Positions 25,041 through 37,200 are shown, counted from the stretch's first letter. The stretch is DNA of 64,000 bases from Megaleporinus macrocephalus (GCA_021613375.1 CM038702.1:28413349-28477348), one strand, 5' to 3'. Numbers and translations: made by a program. The notes: generated by a model not told the origin, from the letters alone.

Positions 25041-26999
25041 TCTAGTTTCAGACCTTAGTAGGGAGAGGTATCAGGAGAGCTGTGTCAATGTTGATATTTG
25101 ATGAAAAAAATAAAGACATAACACATAAAGATGTGGCAATATTTTAAATGATTTAATGAGGCCGCAGTTGAAAATAAAAGCCTCAAGCACAGTTCAAACT
25201 TAGGCTACCAAGTGGTCAGCAAATTATGCTATGCTAATTACTAGCTTCCAAAACTTAATTTAGTACAGACTTAGCTTAATATAACTTCTTCTCCCCAGAT
25301 AAGTTGATTTAGGATATACAGTTAAATATTATATAAACATTTTCTTAAATGATCTCACCTAGTTTTAACACAAGGGTGAACAGGGCTTCCTATTCACCAG
25401 CTTCTTGCTTGTGAAGCAGTTATTATAATGCCTGAAACTGCTGCACCATTTAATAGAAATTAAGAAAATTCAATCAAGAAGCTGGCTCTAGTTTTCCAGT
25501 TTTTATGCTGGTAGATTTAAACTATCAAAAATATTCGTGTAGGGTGCTACATATGAGTAAGCATAGCAGCACTGTTTGTCCAGGAGCTTATATATATTTC
25601 AGTACTGACCCGGTCTTGGTTCTTAGTTGTGTTTGGTCACAGTTGGAATCAGTATGATTCCTGAAAGAAACATTTTAATTGACTCGCAATAAAGAAAGAG
25701 ATCATTTTTTTTTAGCTTTTTTTAGGGTTCTAAATGCGTTCAATTAATTATTTTATTAATTATCAGCTAAATCATCCGCCCATCATTTGGCTGTCAGAAT
25801 AATTTCTGTTACACAAAACTTATTATTGTGAGGGTAGTCTACAAGCATCCTGTAACGGACTACTAATTATTGTGGGCCACTGTGGCACACGACTGTCAAA
25901 CCATGAATTATAATAAACTAAAACCCTGCATCCCCGATGACTCATGTTTTATCAATTGTGGTTACCAAACAGATCCCCAGCGCTGATGATTTATATAGCC
26001 TGGTCGAAGCGCCTTGCTGTCCCATATGTGATACATCAATTGGTGACCTCGTGGGAACTCAAAGAATTAACAGGCCTTTTATGGTACCAATTGTACTCGC
26101 AGTACTGTGTGGTTGATAAGTTTTCCACAACTTCCTCCTTTTTCACATTTGCATAGTGTGCAACAGGTGAACACAAACATTTTCTTAGACATTAGGCAGG
26201 ACTGAAAAATCTTTGACATAAGAAACATTTTGTACATTTTTCTTTATTGTCCAAAGAGAAAATGTAAACTCACCAAATGTCTTACAGATAGACTCCCAGT
26301 CATAGTCATTTTTATGGGCATGCTTTGTTAAGGTGTCAATACACTGCTTCCTCTCTATTTGACCTCTTGTAAAATAAGTCATACTTGTAAATGTCTGTTG
26401 GTGCAAAACTGGATTGAACTAGATCTCTGGTGCTGGATGTCATAGGCATGGCTGCTGTCTTGTAAAATGCCTGTTACTTTCAATTACAGAATATGAACAT
26501 TTTTTGAGAAATACTAAGAGGCCAGGGACACAAAGCAAGCTTGAAGCACCATTCAATTAAGCAATACTAAAGAAACATAGTGCATGCAATGCCTTCTTTA
26601 GAGCTTCTCCCAAAAAAATTAATCTGACATTTTTTACATGCCCATCTACAACAAACACATAAGTAAAAAAAAATAAAATCAACATTTAGCATTTATTTGT
26701 GATTCTTTCTTCATACGCAACCCTGTCTGGCCAGTTATATTTGGTATTTCTGATAACACTGAATGTACTGGCTGGACAGTGTCAGAGAAGAAGAAAATAA
26801 ACAATGAACTACTGCAGTATCTCTTGTACTCTTGAATACTGAGTAAAACATCTGAAATGCAAAGACTGTGCTAAAGATATGCACAATAGATATAAACCAT
26901 TGAAGGTCACTGCATGTGTGTATATTGGACATTCACAAGGCATTATTTCATTTGTTATGATGTTTGTTCCTTGGGGATGTTTTGGCATGCCTTCAGGTC
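25041..26999. other. No gene or repeat recognised
   Basis: AT-rich intergenic sequence with short chance ORFs only. Confidence 0.4.
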
Positions 27000-27360
27000 C
27001 TGCTTGTTTTGGTGGTGATTATCTTTAATTATTTTTAATTATCTTTCATTAGTGAAATGCAAACTTGTTTGGGTTGAAGTTAGTTGATTAATTTGTCCAT
27101 TGCAGGAATGTCTACTTCTTTATTGCCTTCAAAAGATACTGGGTTGGTTTTGCACCATGCTTTGGGTCATTGTCCATCTAAAGAGTTTGAAGACCATCTC
27201 AGCTCATTATTCATTTTGCAACATTTATCAGCAGTAACATTATTAACAAGTACAAGGAAAACAGTTTCATTGGTAGCATACAAGACCATGTCATAATACT
27301 ACCTCCACCATACTTGACTGATGGTGGAGGTGGTATGCTTTGGATCATCAGCAGTAAATA
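27000..27360 (-). mobile_element. Tc1-like transposon fragment
   Basis: TTTGGGTCATTGTCCATCT (near 27160) is the reverse complement of a conserved Tc1 segment. It is followed by decayed forms of the TGATGATGTGACTGC region and CCACCATACTTGACTGATG near 27303-27322. The arrangement matches the same subfamily as 7.6-8.5 kb, reversed. The N-terminal half is missing. Confidence 0.7.
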
Positions 27361-28871
27361 CCCTCAAATTAAGTAATTTGCACTTTGAGCCCATATTGCT
27401 GTGGTAGACAGAAGAAAGTTATAATGATAACTTTGTTGATGTCCAGATATTAAAGGACCTGATGTTGAATCACTCTGGAACTCCTTATTAGGATTCTAAA
27501 AATAGCTGATATACTCAAAAGTACCCTAAAAGCAAACAGGGAACCATTTTGGCAACAATGACTGTGTGAAACGCAGGGAACATTATGCTGCATTTATATG
27601 TTGGCACTAAACAGCATGCATATTGGCAGTGTTGCACTGTTGACATTGAGGACGTTTACAAGGGTGTAGTATTTACGATATAGCAGTTATGTTTCTGCCC
27701 GGGGTGATGGTGTTAGCCACCATTTTATCCAATACAGTGTTTTACATGTATTTGAAATATGCATATAAGCATGTTCTTGTTGAATTTGAGCTGATGTACA
27801 TGAACAGTTTGTCTGGACATGAACTTTGACCATTCAATGTTTGTGCTTCCAAAGAAATCAACATCTGGTTTATCCCACAATGGCAGCTAACGGCAAAAGT
27901 TGGGAATATGTAACACGGGCCAAGAACGTTGCACTTACTGCAGTGTCCACTGGCAAAGTTGTCTCTAGCCATGGCATTTATATTGCTGCTCCAATAAAAA
28001 AGCAATGGAATATCCAGTCTGCAGGTTTAATTTGCATGATATGTGCCATAAATTAATGACAAAATTAATATCATTAGTTTAAAAAACAAATTAGGCATTT
28101 GTTTTCTATGCATTCTGTTCACATACAACCATTATGTATATAATGACTAAACTAATTATTAAAGAATTTTACTAAATTGTATTAAAGCTTTTGGTTTTGC
28201 TTGCATATACTGTAGAATAAAATCATACCACAAACGTTTGTTATTGTATATTATAAAAGAGATAGCTGTAGTTTGTAGCAGTATGTGGAGTATAAATTAA
28301 TTGTGGTACATTTGAACAGGATGTTTTTTTTACTCAACACAGAAGATTTACACAAATACTGAACCGTTTAGTCTTCACAAGAACATTTCAAACACATTAC
28401 ACTGCGTTTAATACTTTCTAAGAATACTAGGTGTATAATAATAGTTGTTACACATTTTTGACACATTCTCATGCAGTCATAAGATATTATAAATATGGCT
28501 GTAAATATTTCTAGAAATGCATTACACTTTATTGCCATGTTTTTAATGCTTTATGAATTAATGAATGAATTGATTAGCATAATGCATTGCAAGTAGTGAT
28601 CAAGAGTTGAAATCACTGCAAATGTGTTAAAGAATGCATACTGACCTCTTTATGACTTAAAGTTTAGGATATTTTAAATATTCCTGGGACCTTCCTGGGA
28701 CTCGAACCCTGAGTCTTACTTGTTACTTGCAACAGTAACTTGTACCCCACTCCAGTGCATAGTGTCTTATTGACATGGTATTCATATACAGATACTCTTT
28801 ACCATTTGAGTTGAGGGGATTCATGTAAAAATGTGAGTGGGCCTGTCGTTTTTTGGTTAGTTCCTTACTTT
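27361..28871. other. No gene or repeat recognised
   Basis: AT-rich intergenic sequence. Two overlapping open frames on opposite strands near 27742-28056 have no recognisable domain. Confidence 0.4.
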
Positions 28872-29092
28872 ATCAGAATCAGAATCAGAAATACTTTATT
28901 GATCCCAGGGGAAAATTGCAGTTGAGCACACGTGCCCGGAGTGGTGGGCAGCCCTATCCACGGCACCAGTAGGGGGTTAGGTGCCTTGCTCAAGGGCACC
29001 TCAGTCGTGGCCTGGGGGATCCCAGGGTTGGAACTGGCAACCTTCTGGCCACAAGACCGGATCCCTATCCTTCAGGCCACGACTGCCAGTCT
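28872..29092 (-). mobile_element. tRNA-derived SINE
   Basis: Read on the minus strand the head starts near 29092. It has an A-box-like GTGGCCTGAAGG and a B-box-like GGTTGCCAGTTCCAACCC, spaced as in tRNA genes. The tail (28872-28925 on the plus strand) starts with tandem ATCAGA units and then TACTTTATTGATCCC, a tail that I recall from fish LINE/SINE pairs. Length, about 220 bp, suits a SINE. Target duplications are not clear. The B box departs from consensus, so it is unlikely to be active. Confidence 0.8.
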
Positions 29093-29736
29093 TACATTGT
29101 ATGTTACAGGTCACCCCAACCTCATAAGTCACTACACTGCTAAATATTTTAGCATGTTTCCTTGAAGCTAGTGTACATTTTATGATTTAGACCATATCAG
29201 TTACATAATTTCACCTCTGTCAATATGCTATAAGATATAATCCAGATGTGAACATTTTATATTCTTACCTTCGGAATTTGTTACATCACCATTTTATACA
29301 TACCCCCAGTCACATGCTGATGGCAGCTTGCTTCCTCCACTGGAGTGTGGTAAAGGCATTCCTGAACTTTCTTCGTTTATAGTGAGAGCCCTTCATAGCT
29401 GCTAGTGTTCCTTCATATGGGAAAAGCTAAAAGCCTTTAAACTTCTCCTGTCAGATCAGCAAAGTGGGTGTGCACAGTATTGATACCACACATTTAGCTC
29501 ATCTCTGATTGGTTTAATTGATTATAGTATTATAACAGTACTATCAACTATAGTTTGCACTTGAAAAATGCTAAAAAAGTAAATCATATCAGTACCAGCC
29601 ACAAGAAGGTGTTAATTATCGGCCATTGTAGTCCATATTGGCGCATCCTTTCTTATTATCCACTTTGTTGACAGTGACTTCTGAAGAATCTGTGAACCTC
29701 TCAGTGTTGGAGTTTCCCGTTTACCTCTGTAGAGCT
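29093..29736. other. No gene or repeat recognised
   Basis: Ordinary AT-rich intergenic sequence. Confidence 0.4.
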
Positions 29737-30237
29737 TTATTTTTTATAGTCTAGCGGCCTGTGGCAAAAGCTTGGGGGAAAATAAGTTATCATCATTGTT
29801 CTCTTTATTTTGCTGCTATTAGGCTTTAAAGCCTCTGAAACATCTTCCACAGTCTCTCTCACCTGGAAAGGATGCTGAGAAGTAAAGATGTGTTGCTTGG
29901 GCCTGTAGTAATCTGGAGATTTAGAAGGAAAAGGTCTTTTACTCTGAGATTTCTGAAGGGTTAGCAGTTCTGAACTTATCTGCATGCTGACGCAAGAGCA
30001 GGAGGACGGAGTGCGTTTTTGTTTGGAGGGGCAAAGGGGAATAGCACATTTCTGATGGACTTCCTGGCCTTGCAGATTAGATTGGGGAAAGAGATTGGCT
30101 GGTCTAAGAACCCTTTGGCCGGAGTCTGAGAGGAGAGCCGGTGCCCAGGGGACGAGTCTGTTACGTGGAAACCAGACCCTGCAACGAAGTTTGCCAAATG
30201 TGACAGAAAACACTCCTGTCAGGAAATGAGCAAGCAC
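29737..30237 (-). other. 166-aa open frame of unknown meaning
   Basis: This is the longest open frame in the window after the pde3a exon, apart from none of comparable length outside simple repeats. The product is basic and rich in proline and serine, with no domain, signal peptide or membrane segment that I recognise. The local composition is less AT-rich than the flanks. I see no splice or promoter signals that tie it to a gene. It could be chance, a retroposed fragment or a conserved noncoding island. Confidence 0.25.
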
Positions 30238-30609
30238 TTAAGAAGTCTTAGTGGTTCCTGTACCTCAGTGCATAGCCTGGCATGTGGTCTGTATTGATGC
30301 ATTTTTCTACCCACCTGTTTTGGGAAGTTATAGTGGTGGACTTCACTCAGTGAGGCTTGAAAATTCATAAGCATTGTCTGAAATTAAACTTATTGTCTTG
30401 GTTCAGTTGAGAAATCTTGATTATTTAAGATTTGTTAGGGTCTGTCAAAGTTATTTAGTCTCTTTTTCGAAAGCTTAGATCTTTGGAAAGAAGCTTAAAT
30501 GTTCTCTAGTCGTGACAGACTTACTGCTTATCATGCTAATTATGGCACTGAGATCAGACTAAAAGTCTTCAGAAGTGCATTATACAGAGAAAGAGAATGA
30601 CGGCAATAT
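30238..30609. other. No gene or repeat recognised
   Basis: Intergenic spacer. Confidence 0.4.
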
Positions 30610-30800
30610 GTAATTGTAGAACTATAAAGTATATATAATTAACAAGGGGAGGTGATACAATGACCAAGGAATGTCGATACAAGGTACCTAATAAAGTGGC
30701 CAGTGAGTGTATATTAGGGCTGTCAAATGATTACAAGAATTAATTGCAATAAACCAAATGATTTCTTGTAGTATTACAAAAATTGTTCTATTTTAAATGC
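30610..30800 (+). mobile_element. Fused ends of two DNA-transposon families
   Basis: GTAATTGTAGAACTATAAAG at about 30610 resembles the 18.4 kb fold-back family. It runs into GTACCTAATAAAGTGGCC (near 30682-30700), the terminal sequence of a Tc1-like family also present reversed at 41.8 kb. Next, AGGGCTGTCAAATGATTA near 30717 resembles a hAT-type end. All are short remnants. Confidence 0.5.
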
Positions 30801-31819
30801 AGTGCATTTGTTGCATTAATATGCGGATGAAATATTTAGAATGCATATGTAACTCTCAGTAATTCAAAAATATAATTTTCATCATATGAAGGTAGGATTC
30901 ACATAAACTTGAACATGAAACTCCTGTGCGTGCAGTTTCCAGCTCTCAGCACAGCAACAGTGGCTGCATGTCTAACTAGTGAGTGTATATTATATCTTAT
31001 ATACAGTCATTGGTTCCATGACTGTAGCTTCTCATACAGTTTGTGGCGTCTTGTTACAGTGGAGGCTCTCGAGGGGAGCTGTAGTTTTCCACCTTGCTGT
31101 TGCTTTGTTAGCTTTTGCTCATTGTTTCATCCATAGTTCTCCTGTGAGCACTATGAAGTGTGGTCTGCTGAAGGTGTCCTCCAGTGAATTTGTTAGTATT
31201 GCAGGCATCAGCACTGAATTTTGCTGATAAGTGTGTCCAACCCTGACCACTTCAGTCAAGATGTTCTGGATCTGTGTCTGTATATAATGTTCCACTGTGA
31301 ATAACTTTGGATGAGCATGTGTGTTACAGACACTTGGAGTTAGAAGGTTTCTGAACTTGGTCTGCTGTAGGGTTGGATGATATGGAACAAAATTACATCT
31401 CTGTATTTAAAACTGAAGGACGATAAACCACTGGTGGCAGACCACCACTCTTTTCTTCATCATCTTCTTCTATTACCTCCTTGTGCTGATGTTGAAACAC
31501 ATCAGATCATTTTATTTTGCAGCGATGGTGGGGAGTAATAAAGCAACAGAGCTGAAGGCATGGCTGTTACTGGGAGAAAGAGTGCAGTGGGCTAAAATGG
31601 CAGCTAAAGTGTTTGGGAAATAACTGATAAACAGCAATTTATATCAGTAACTGTCGCTGAAACATACTTTTTAAAATTATTTTGATTGCATGCTTGCATT
31701 TCAGCAGTGTGAGAATGGCCAGTTTCTTGGAAGCTCATAAGACATAACAATTGAATGGACTTAACTGAGGAGTTTAGGCTTTCCTGACTAAAGGTAAGAT
31801 GAAGTATGATAAAAAAACA
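30801..31819. other. No gene recognised
   Basis: Intergenic. GGGTTGGATGATATGG near 31372 resembles the end of another dispersed fish repeat, but I cannot delimit it. Confidence 0.35.
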
Positions 31820-31850
31820 CTGTCCAAAGAAAAACATGCATCACCAAAAT
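31820..31850 (+). mobile_element. Solo MITE end
   Basis: CTGTCCAAAGAAAAACATGC matches the terminal repeat of the complete short MITE at 59697-59928 (CTGTCCAAAGAAAAACAAGC). The other end is not visible here. Confidence 0.6.
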
Positions 31851-32089
31851 AGTAACTTTAATAGTAACTTTTTTTCCCTGAGTAATATATTTGCATGTGC
31901 AATGTCAAAAAAGAGAGTGGACGTGCAAGACGGGGCCAGTATGTAAATGTTCTTTAAAAAAGCTCTCTTTGTTCCCTTGGAAGACTGGCTCCACATTACA
32001 GTTCACCTACATAGGTGTTATTCATGTGTGACGCTATGTGGGCTGAAAAAGTGGCAGGCAAAGATGTTCCACCATGACACAAATAGAAA

Positions 32090-32270
32090 CATTTTACAGC
32101 AGTGGGTCCAGACATGTTCGCAAAGAGCCAGTGTGGATGCAGTTTTTCATTCCAAATGAGCAGGAGCACACCTGATTCCACTCCTTCAATCAATTGCTCG
32201 ATGCTCAAACTTAACAGGTGAGCTCCTGCTCTGTTGGAATAAAAGCCTCCACATTTCGAGATAAGCTTGG
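32090..32270. mobile_element. MITE-like dispersed repeat
   Basis: Contains AAAGAGCCAGTGTGGATGCA, then TTTTTCATTCCAAATGAGCA, and ends GAGCTCCTGCTCTGTTGGAA. I recall near-identical dispersed repeats in fish with CAGGAGC/GCTCCTG halves in opposite orientation (here AGCAGGAGCACACCTG and AACAGGTGAGCTCCTGCT). Those halves make it a fold-back structure. Confidence 0.6.
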
Positions 32271-32639
32271 ACAACCCTTTATGTTCAATCCAAGGCTAAA
32301 CATAACAGGTTTGAGGAAAAAATCAATACTTAAGATGGAAACAAAGTAATTCAGAGTGGTTTAATCTGTAGAACTTTACAGAGCTTATTTTTCTTAGTGG
32401 TAGGAGTTTTAATGCCCCCACAAGCTCCCTTAGAGAAAGCTATCATGGAAATGTTTATGATTGCATTGTCTGATTGTTCTCTGATAGTTCTCTGATAACA
32501 TTTCTAAAATGTATGGTTTTTAACCCATTCATGACAAAGAGGCACATGCATACGACTATAGCACCAGGATTATTTTAAAAGGAAAAAAAAGAGGAAGGTA
32601 CTGAGGCATTTTTTTTACCAACACTCCTGGTGTTTATGA
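32271..32639. other. No gene or repeat recognised
   Basis: AT-rich intergenic sequence. Confidence 0.4.
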
Positions 32640-32880
32640 AAATGTGTTGAGCAGCAGGAGGAGGACCTGAAAGTGAACAGTCATCCTCTCAGGGCCCCGG
32701 GCTCTGTGCTTCCCCTCCAGGCTCGGCCGTGTGAAAGCGCACTTTTGTGCTCCAGCTCCTGTTCCCTCTGCTGAGGTGGACGCAGACTGTTTTTCCTGGC
32801 AGCCCTTAGACAAACATGCAGCAATTACATTGCACACTAACCCCCTGCGTCAAAACTCATGATAAATAGCTTTATTTGGC
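32640..32880. promoter_or_regulatory. Candidate conserved noncoding element
   Basis: A GC-richer island in AT-rich surroundings, free of simple repeats. It ends with homeodomain-like strings (CAGCAATTACATTGCAC and AAATAGCTTTATTTGGC). The minus-strand open frame across it lacks a domain. A regulatory role is inference from composition. Confidence 0.25.
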
Positions 32881-33289
32881 ATTATTTGAGAAAGTTATGG
32901 AAATAAATGGCCATTCTGTTGGGGCCCAAAAAGGGGAAGTGTTCGAACGATGAATGAGTAAATCATGTTTAAGGGTATGTGCAATGTGGCCTTAAAGCAA
33001 ACAGCATGATCTCCAGCTGTTCACCACTACACCCTTAACCCCTGCTCCCAAACATAGAATGAGGAAGTCTTATCTCCTTTCCTTTTTTCTAAAGGAGTAT
33101 CAGATCAGTGTGATTACATGTGCAGCGGTATAAGACCGATCAAAATAGGATAATAGAACAAAGCTTGAGAACGGTGTTCAATTGGTGATCACCCGTTAAT
33201 TTAAAGGAGCAACAAGAGATTGTTATACCAAAATTTTAAAAAAAAACTAACAGCTGTGATGTGTCATTCTACAAGTTTCTTTCATAGCT
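32881..33289. other. No gene or repeat recognised
   Basis: Ordinary intergenic sequence. Confidence 0.4.
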
Positions 33290-33313
33290 TAGACTAACAG
33301 AAGAGTTAGTCTA
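33290..33313. repeat. Perfect 9-bp hairpin
   Basis: TAGACTAAC (33290-33298) and GTTAGTCTA (33305-33313) are exact reverse complements around the 6-nt loop AGAAGA. The right arm overlaps the start of the telomere-like tract. Confidence 0.9.
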
Positions 33314-33314
33314 A

Positions 33315-33350
<36 letters not shown>

Positions 33351-33362
33351 CTCTAACCCTAG
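33311..33362 (-). repeat. Interstitial telomere-like CCCTAA tract
   Basis: About eight units of CCCTAA, some shortened or lengthened by one base and one CTCTAA variant. This is the vertebrate telomere repeat in C-strand orientation on the plus strand. Unique sequence continues on both sides, so this is not a chromosome end. Confidence 0.9.
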
Positions 33363-34566
33363 ACTCATATAACTTTACTGACTTGTATGAACCATTTTAT
33401 TATAATGGAGCATGGGTCCACACTCATGTGCATGATCAGTGTGTTTCTAAACACTAATAAAATTATAAATTAATCAATCTAAAAACTGATGTTGTCCATA
33501 TGTGTCTTCTATTATGCAGCACTAAGTGTTAATGTACTAATGCTTGGTCTTTATATAATTATTAGGAAGAGTAAATAATTAGCTAAGCAGTGTTGTCATC
33601 ATTCTCAGTGACGTCATCTGCACATGATAAAAAGATTATTTACCTTTGAAATCAGAAATAGCTCAACATAAACATGATCTGTTTGGTAGCTGTCGTGCTT
33701 TACTAAGACAGATGACTGATACTGTCTGAACTGGTCCATGTAAAAACAAAACAAGCATAGTTAATGTTAACTTACCGCTTACTTTGACATCTTTTGAATG
33801 ACACTGATAACACAGTTTAATAAGGACAACACCACAACATTACAGCATTCTATGGCTGATAGGTGTTACTTATCGCTTCTTTAATCTCATGGAAATATTA
33901 CCTCAGAAATCTAATCTTGAACTTGCACTTGTATGCATGGTAAAGTCTTGGTAAAGTTAAATGAAGTATCACTATAAGCATAGTTTTGGTGCCCAGATTT
34001 GTCCTATTTATCTATTTAACTTTTTGCTATTGTCTGGTAATGCTTAGCTAGAGAACTTGGGCTGTCAAAGTTCAGGGCTCAAAGCACGTTTACAAAGTGT
34101 TAACGCTGTAAATGATTTCACGCCACTCATTTTTAAAACGAGTTCTTGGCTTGATCCTTTGAACCATCCATAGCAGAGGGGGACCCTCAGAGCCTTCTAG
34201 GCCTTCAGAGAATGCCAGATAATTTCTAGGAAGTGAAAAATAAATATCTGTATTCTTTAACTCATTTATAGTCAGGTTTATTCAATATTCAGTTATCAGT
34301 TCATTTAAATTCTGCAGGTATTACAGTACTACTCCGTTGAGCCGTCCAGTGGAAAATTGGCTAGTCAGGAACTGCTTTTCTCTGTGGTATCTAGGCAGAT
34401 AAAACTAAGTGAGTTTGCACATTGTGTTCATCAAGAGGGAGACATGTTGTGAGAAAAAACATCACTCCTTCAGGAAGTACGAGCTACGTCACTGACTGTG
34501 AAAATGACTAGCAGTCCACTAAGTGGGTTGTTAGAAATGGAAAACAACAGTGGCAGCTCTATAGTC
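33363..34566. other. No gene or repeat recognised
   Basis: AT-rich intergenic sequence. Confidence 0.4.
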
Positions 34567-34745
34567 AAGTCAAGGTTTATTTATATTGCATCTTTTACAA
34601 CAGATGTGGTCACAAAGCAGCTTTACAGAAAATCCAGGTCCAAGCCCCCAGTGAGCAAACCAGGGGCTACAGTGGCGAGAAAAACTCCCTCAGATCAAGA
34701 GGGAGAAACCTCAAGAGGAACCAAACTCAGAAAGGGCTCTGTTGA
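34567..34745 (+). mobile_element. Dispersed fish repeat (TCAAGTCAAGGTTTATTT family)
   Basis: Starts GTCAAGTCAAGGTTTATTT. It continues with TCACAAAGCAGCTTTACAGA, GAGAAAAACTCCCTCAGAT and GAAACCTCAAGAGGAACC in an order that I recall from a very common teleost repeat. The long plus-strand open frame over it (34498-34812) is therefore not a gene. A second copy follows at 35.3 kb. Confidence 0.75.
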
Positions 34746-34969
34746 CAGACTGCAATGGACAGTAATACTGAGAGACAAGCAGCAAACTAACAAAGGCAAC
34801 ATCAAATTGTAAATTTTAATTTTTTCTCAGGAGGGTCCATGATCTGTATGAACTTGGAACCATAAATGGTACATGACACATTCGCTAGTAGGTACTCATG
34901 GGACATTGGTTATCACATTTACATAATAAAAATAATGTTACTGAATTGGTAAACAGTAATAAACACACC

Positions 34970-35225
34970 AGCTGGCTCCACCTGCCATATGGACGAACTT
35001 TGTAGCTCTACAATCTGTGTACTTTGTTAGCCCCAGCTTGTTCTTCAGTGTTCAGGACCAGCACACAGCGGGTGTCATTTGGCTGGTGGATCATTCTCAG
35101 CACAGCAATAACATGTTGTGTAATGTGGTGGTAGTGTGATAGTGTGTTTTGTGCTGGTGTGAGTGGACCAGACACAGCAGTGCTGCTGGAATTTTTAAAC
35201 ACTTCACTGTCACTGCTGGACTGAG
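34970..35225 (-). mobile_element. Fold-back MITE-like element
   Basis: GGTGGATCATTCTCAGCAC, then a GTGGTGGTAGTGTGATAGTG stretch, then CAGCAGTGCTGCTGGA and TTTTTAAACACT are the landmarks. The same landmarks recur at 43125-43430, where the central part is present in both orientations. The left end is the reverse complement of the 18.4 kb fragment. Confidence 0.7.
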
Positions 35226-35267
35226 AATGTCCTCTTGTATATAGTGTCCTGTGACCAAGGTCTAGTC

Positions 35268-35577
35268 AAGTTTCAAGTCAAGTTTATTTGTATTGAGCTT
35301 TTTACAACAATGTTGTCAAAATGCAGCTTTACAGAAATTTAAAAGCATGAAAACATGAAATCACAACACTTTATTCCCTGTAAGCAAGGCAGAAAAACTC
35401 CCTCAACTGGAGGAAGAAACCTTGGAAGGAACCATGGTTCGCAAAGGGTTCTTAAGTAAAGACAATGGCTCTAATTATGGCCATAAGTACATAATAAAAA
35501 AAAAAAAAAGATTATTTATTGATGACTCGTATTAATGTAGGTTTATGTTACTTATTCTTATTTCTGTGCAATCACTG

Positions 35578-35643
<66 letters not shown>

Positions 35644-35722
35644 TTTATTATAAAATATATATATAAATATGCTTTGTGACAACGTCTGCTGTAAAAGGAG
35701 CTATACAAATAAACTTTGACTT
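35268..35722. mobile_element. Inverted-repeat element with internal AT microsatellite
   Basis: The left arm, about 35278-35330, begins AAGTCAAGTTTATTTGTAT. The right arm, about 35672-35722, ends ATACAAATAAACTTTGACTT, close to its reverse complement. The arms also share the GCTTTNTACAACA/TGTAAAAGNAGC and TTGTCA/TGACAA segments. The interior has the AAAAACTCCCTCA and GAAACCTTGGAAGGAACC strings of the 34567-34745 repeat, a 13-bp A-run, and an AT tract. The inverted tail could be a second, reversed copy fragment rather than a true terminal repeat. Confidence 0.65.
35582..35637. repeat. AT microsatellite
   Basis: Uninterrupted AT dinucleotides, about 28 units, within the inverted-repeat element. 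Confidence 0.95.
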
Positions 35723-37104
35723 AGCCCATGTACGCATTATTTCATTCAAAGTTAGGTTGTTTTTTGTCATTTTATTGTGTTATTGTTTTCCGGTCTGTGT
35801 ACAAGCAGTTTATGGTGCTAATGATGATAAATATGCATATGGGTTTTCCCTTGTTTAAATGTTTATTAAAGGTTGTATTTTTGTGAGTAATTGGGTTCCC
35901 TTTGTCTGTTTTTGTTGGTAACTGAAATCATTTATAAAACTGAGTGCACTGAGCGTCATGGTGTAGATGGAAGACAGATATGGGCTCTTCTCCACTGTTA
36001 TACATTTAACAAGCTCATGACTCAGTTAGTCATTAAATTCACTGTGTGCACAAGTGTGTGTGAATGAGTTGTAGGGAGACTGTTTACAAGTTGCTGCCTT
36101 TAATTGAAGTGGTTTTGCTCTCCCGCTTCCAAAAACAGCACTGCGACACATTCATCTGTGAAGCTCCTAAATAGCAAAGTATCACAGCTAAATCACAACT
36201 ATACACTCTGAAATCTAGCTCTCACCTTAAATACCATTAATGAGAATGTATTCATCAATCACATTCTACAGTGTTGAATTCTATAGTGCTTGTATATACA
36301 GCTTTGGCCACTTTGAATGTCAGCCAATAGCTCTGATACTCAATGAGTGCTTCATTGCAGCATACATTTCTACATCATTTATATACAGTAATGATGAATT
36401 GCATAGTGAAAAAAATGTCTGTATTGTTTGTTCCATATATAATGTTGCAGTGGGCAGGACTGTGAACTTTGAGTCGGTTAGGTGAACAGATGTGGCCCAT
36501 GTGTCCAAAGCCAGGGCCAAAGTCCAGCCTGATGCCCGGAACAAGAGAGAGAGCACTGGTAAGTGCAACCAATGTTTTTTTTACCAGGGCTCTCCGCAGA
36601 GTGCATTCACAGGTCAGTGGCCAGGAAAAAACGAGCTTGATTTAAAGCGAGCTACTTATTGACCCCCCAATTAACCATTGTTATGGTTATGAATCATGCT
36701 AATTGACGGGAACTAAAAACTGACCACTGTGTTCTGACATTATCAGCATCTTTTTTTAAGCACTGCTCAGTTGATTGTCCAGATTCTACTGTTCTCCAAG
36801 AAATATGAACACTTGGCCCCAGTGTACTGTTTCTAGGGGCCTGCCTGAAAACCTCTCTTGTAGCAGGTGGGATCAAAGAAGTTCTCATGTTTGATAAAAC
36901 ACATTGTGCTCTGGACCCTTGTACACTGAGCTCAGTCAAGCTACCCTGCTCATATGGTCCAGATGAAATTAAGTTGGACATGCAAGACAAGAACAGATTA
37001 TCAGTTACAGCTCGCAAAAATGACATATAAACCTAAACCCAAACCTTGCAATGGTCTATTACTAATACCTGTTAATGCTGTACACAATCAGACAAGCCTA
37101 CACT
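35723..37104. other. No gene or repeat recognised
   Basis: AT-rich intergenic sequence. Overlapping open frames near 36320-36572 and 36694-37026 show no domain. Confidence 0.4.
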
Positions 37105-37117
37105 TAATAATAATAAC

Positions 37118-37190
<73 letters not shown>

Positions 37191-37200
37191 TTATTATTAT
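37105..37200. repeat. AAT microsatellite ending in ATT
   Basis: About 85 bp of AAT repeats that switch to ATT over the last dozen bases. Confidence 0.95.

Noticed and set aside
33311..33362. Chromosome end
   Set aside because: The tract is only about 50 bp and ordinary sequence continues for many kilobases on both sides.
34498..34812. 104-aa plus-strand gene
   Set aside because: The frame is the translation of a dispersed TCAAGTCAAG-family repeat.
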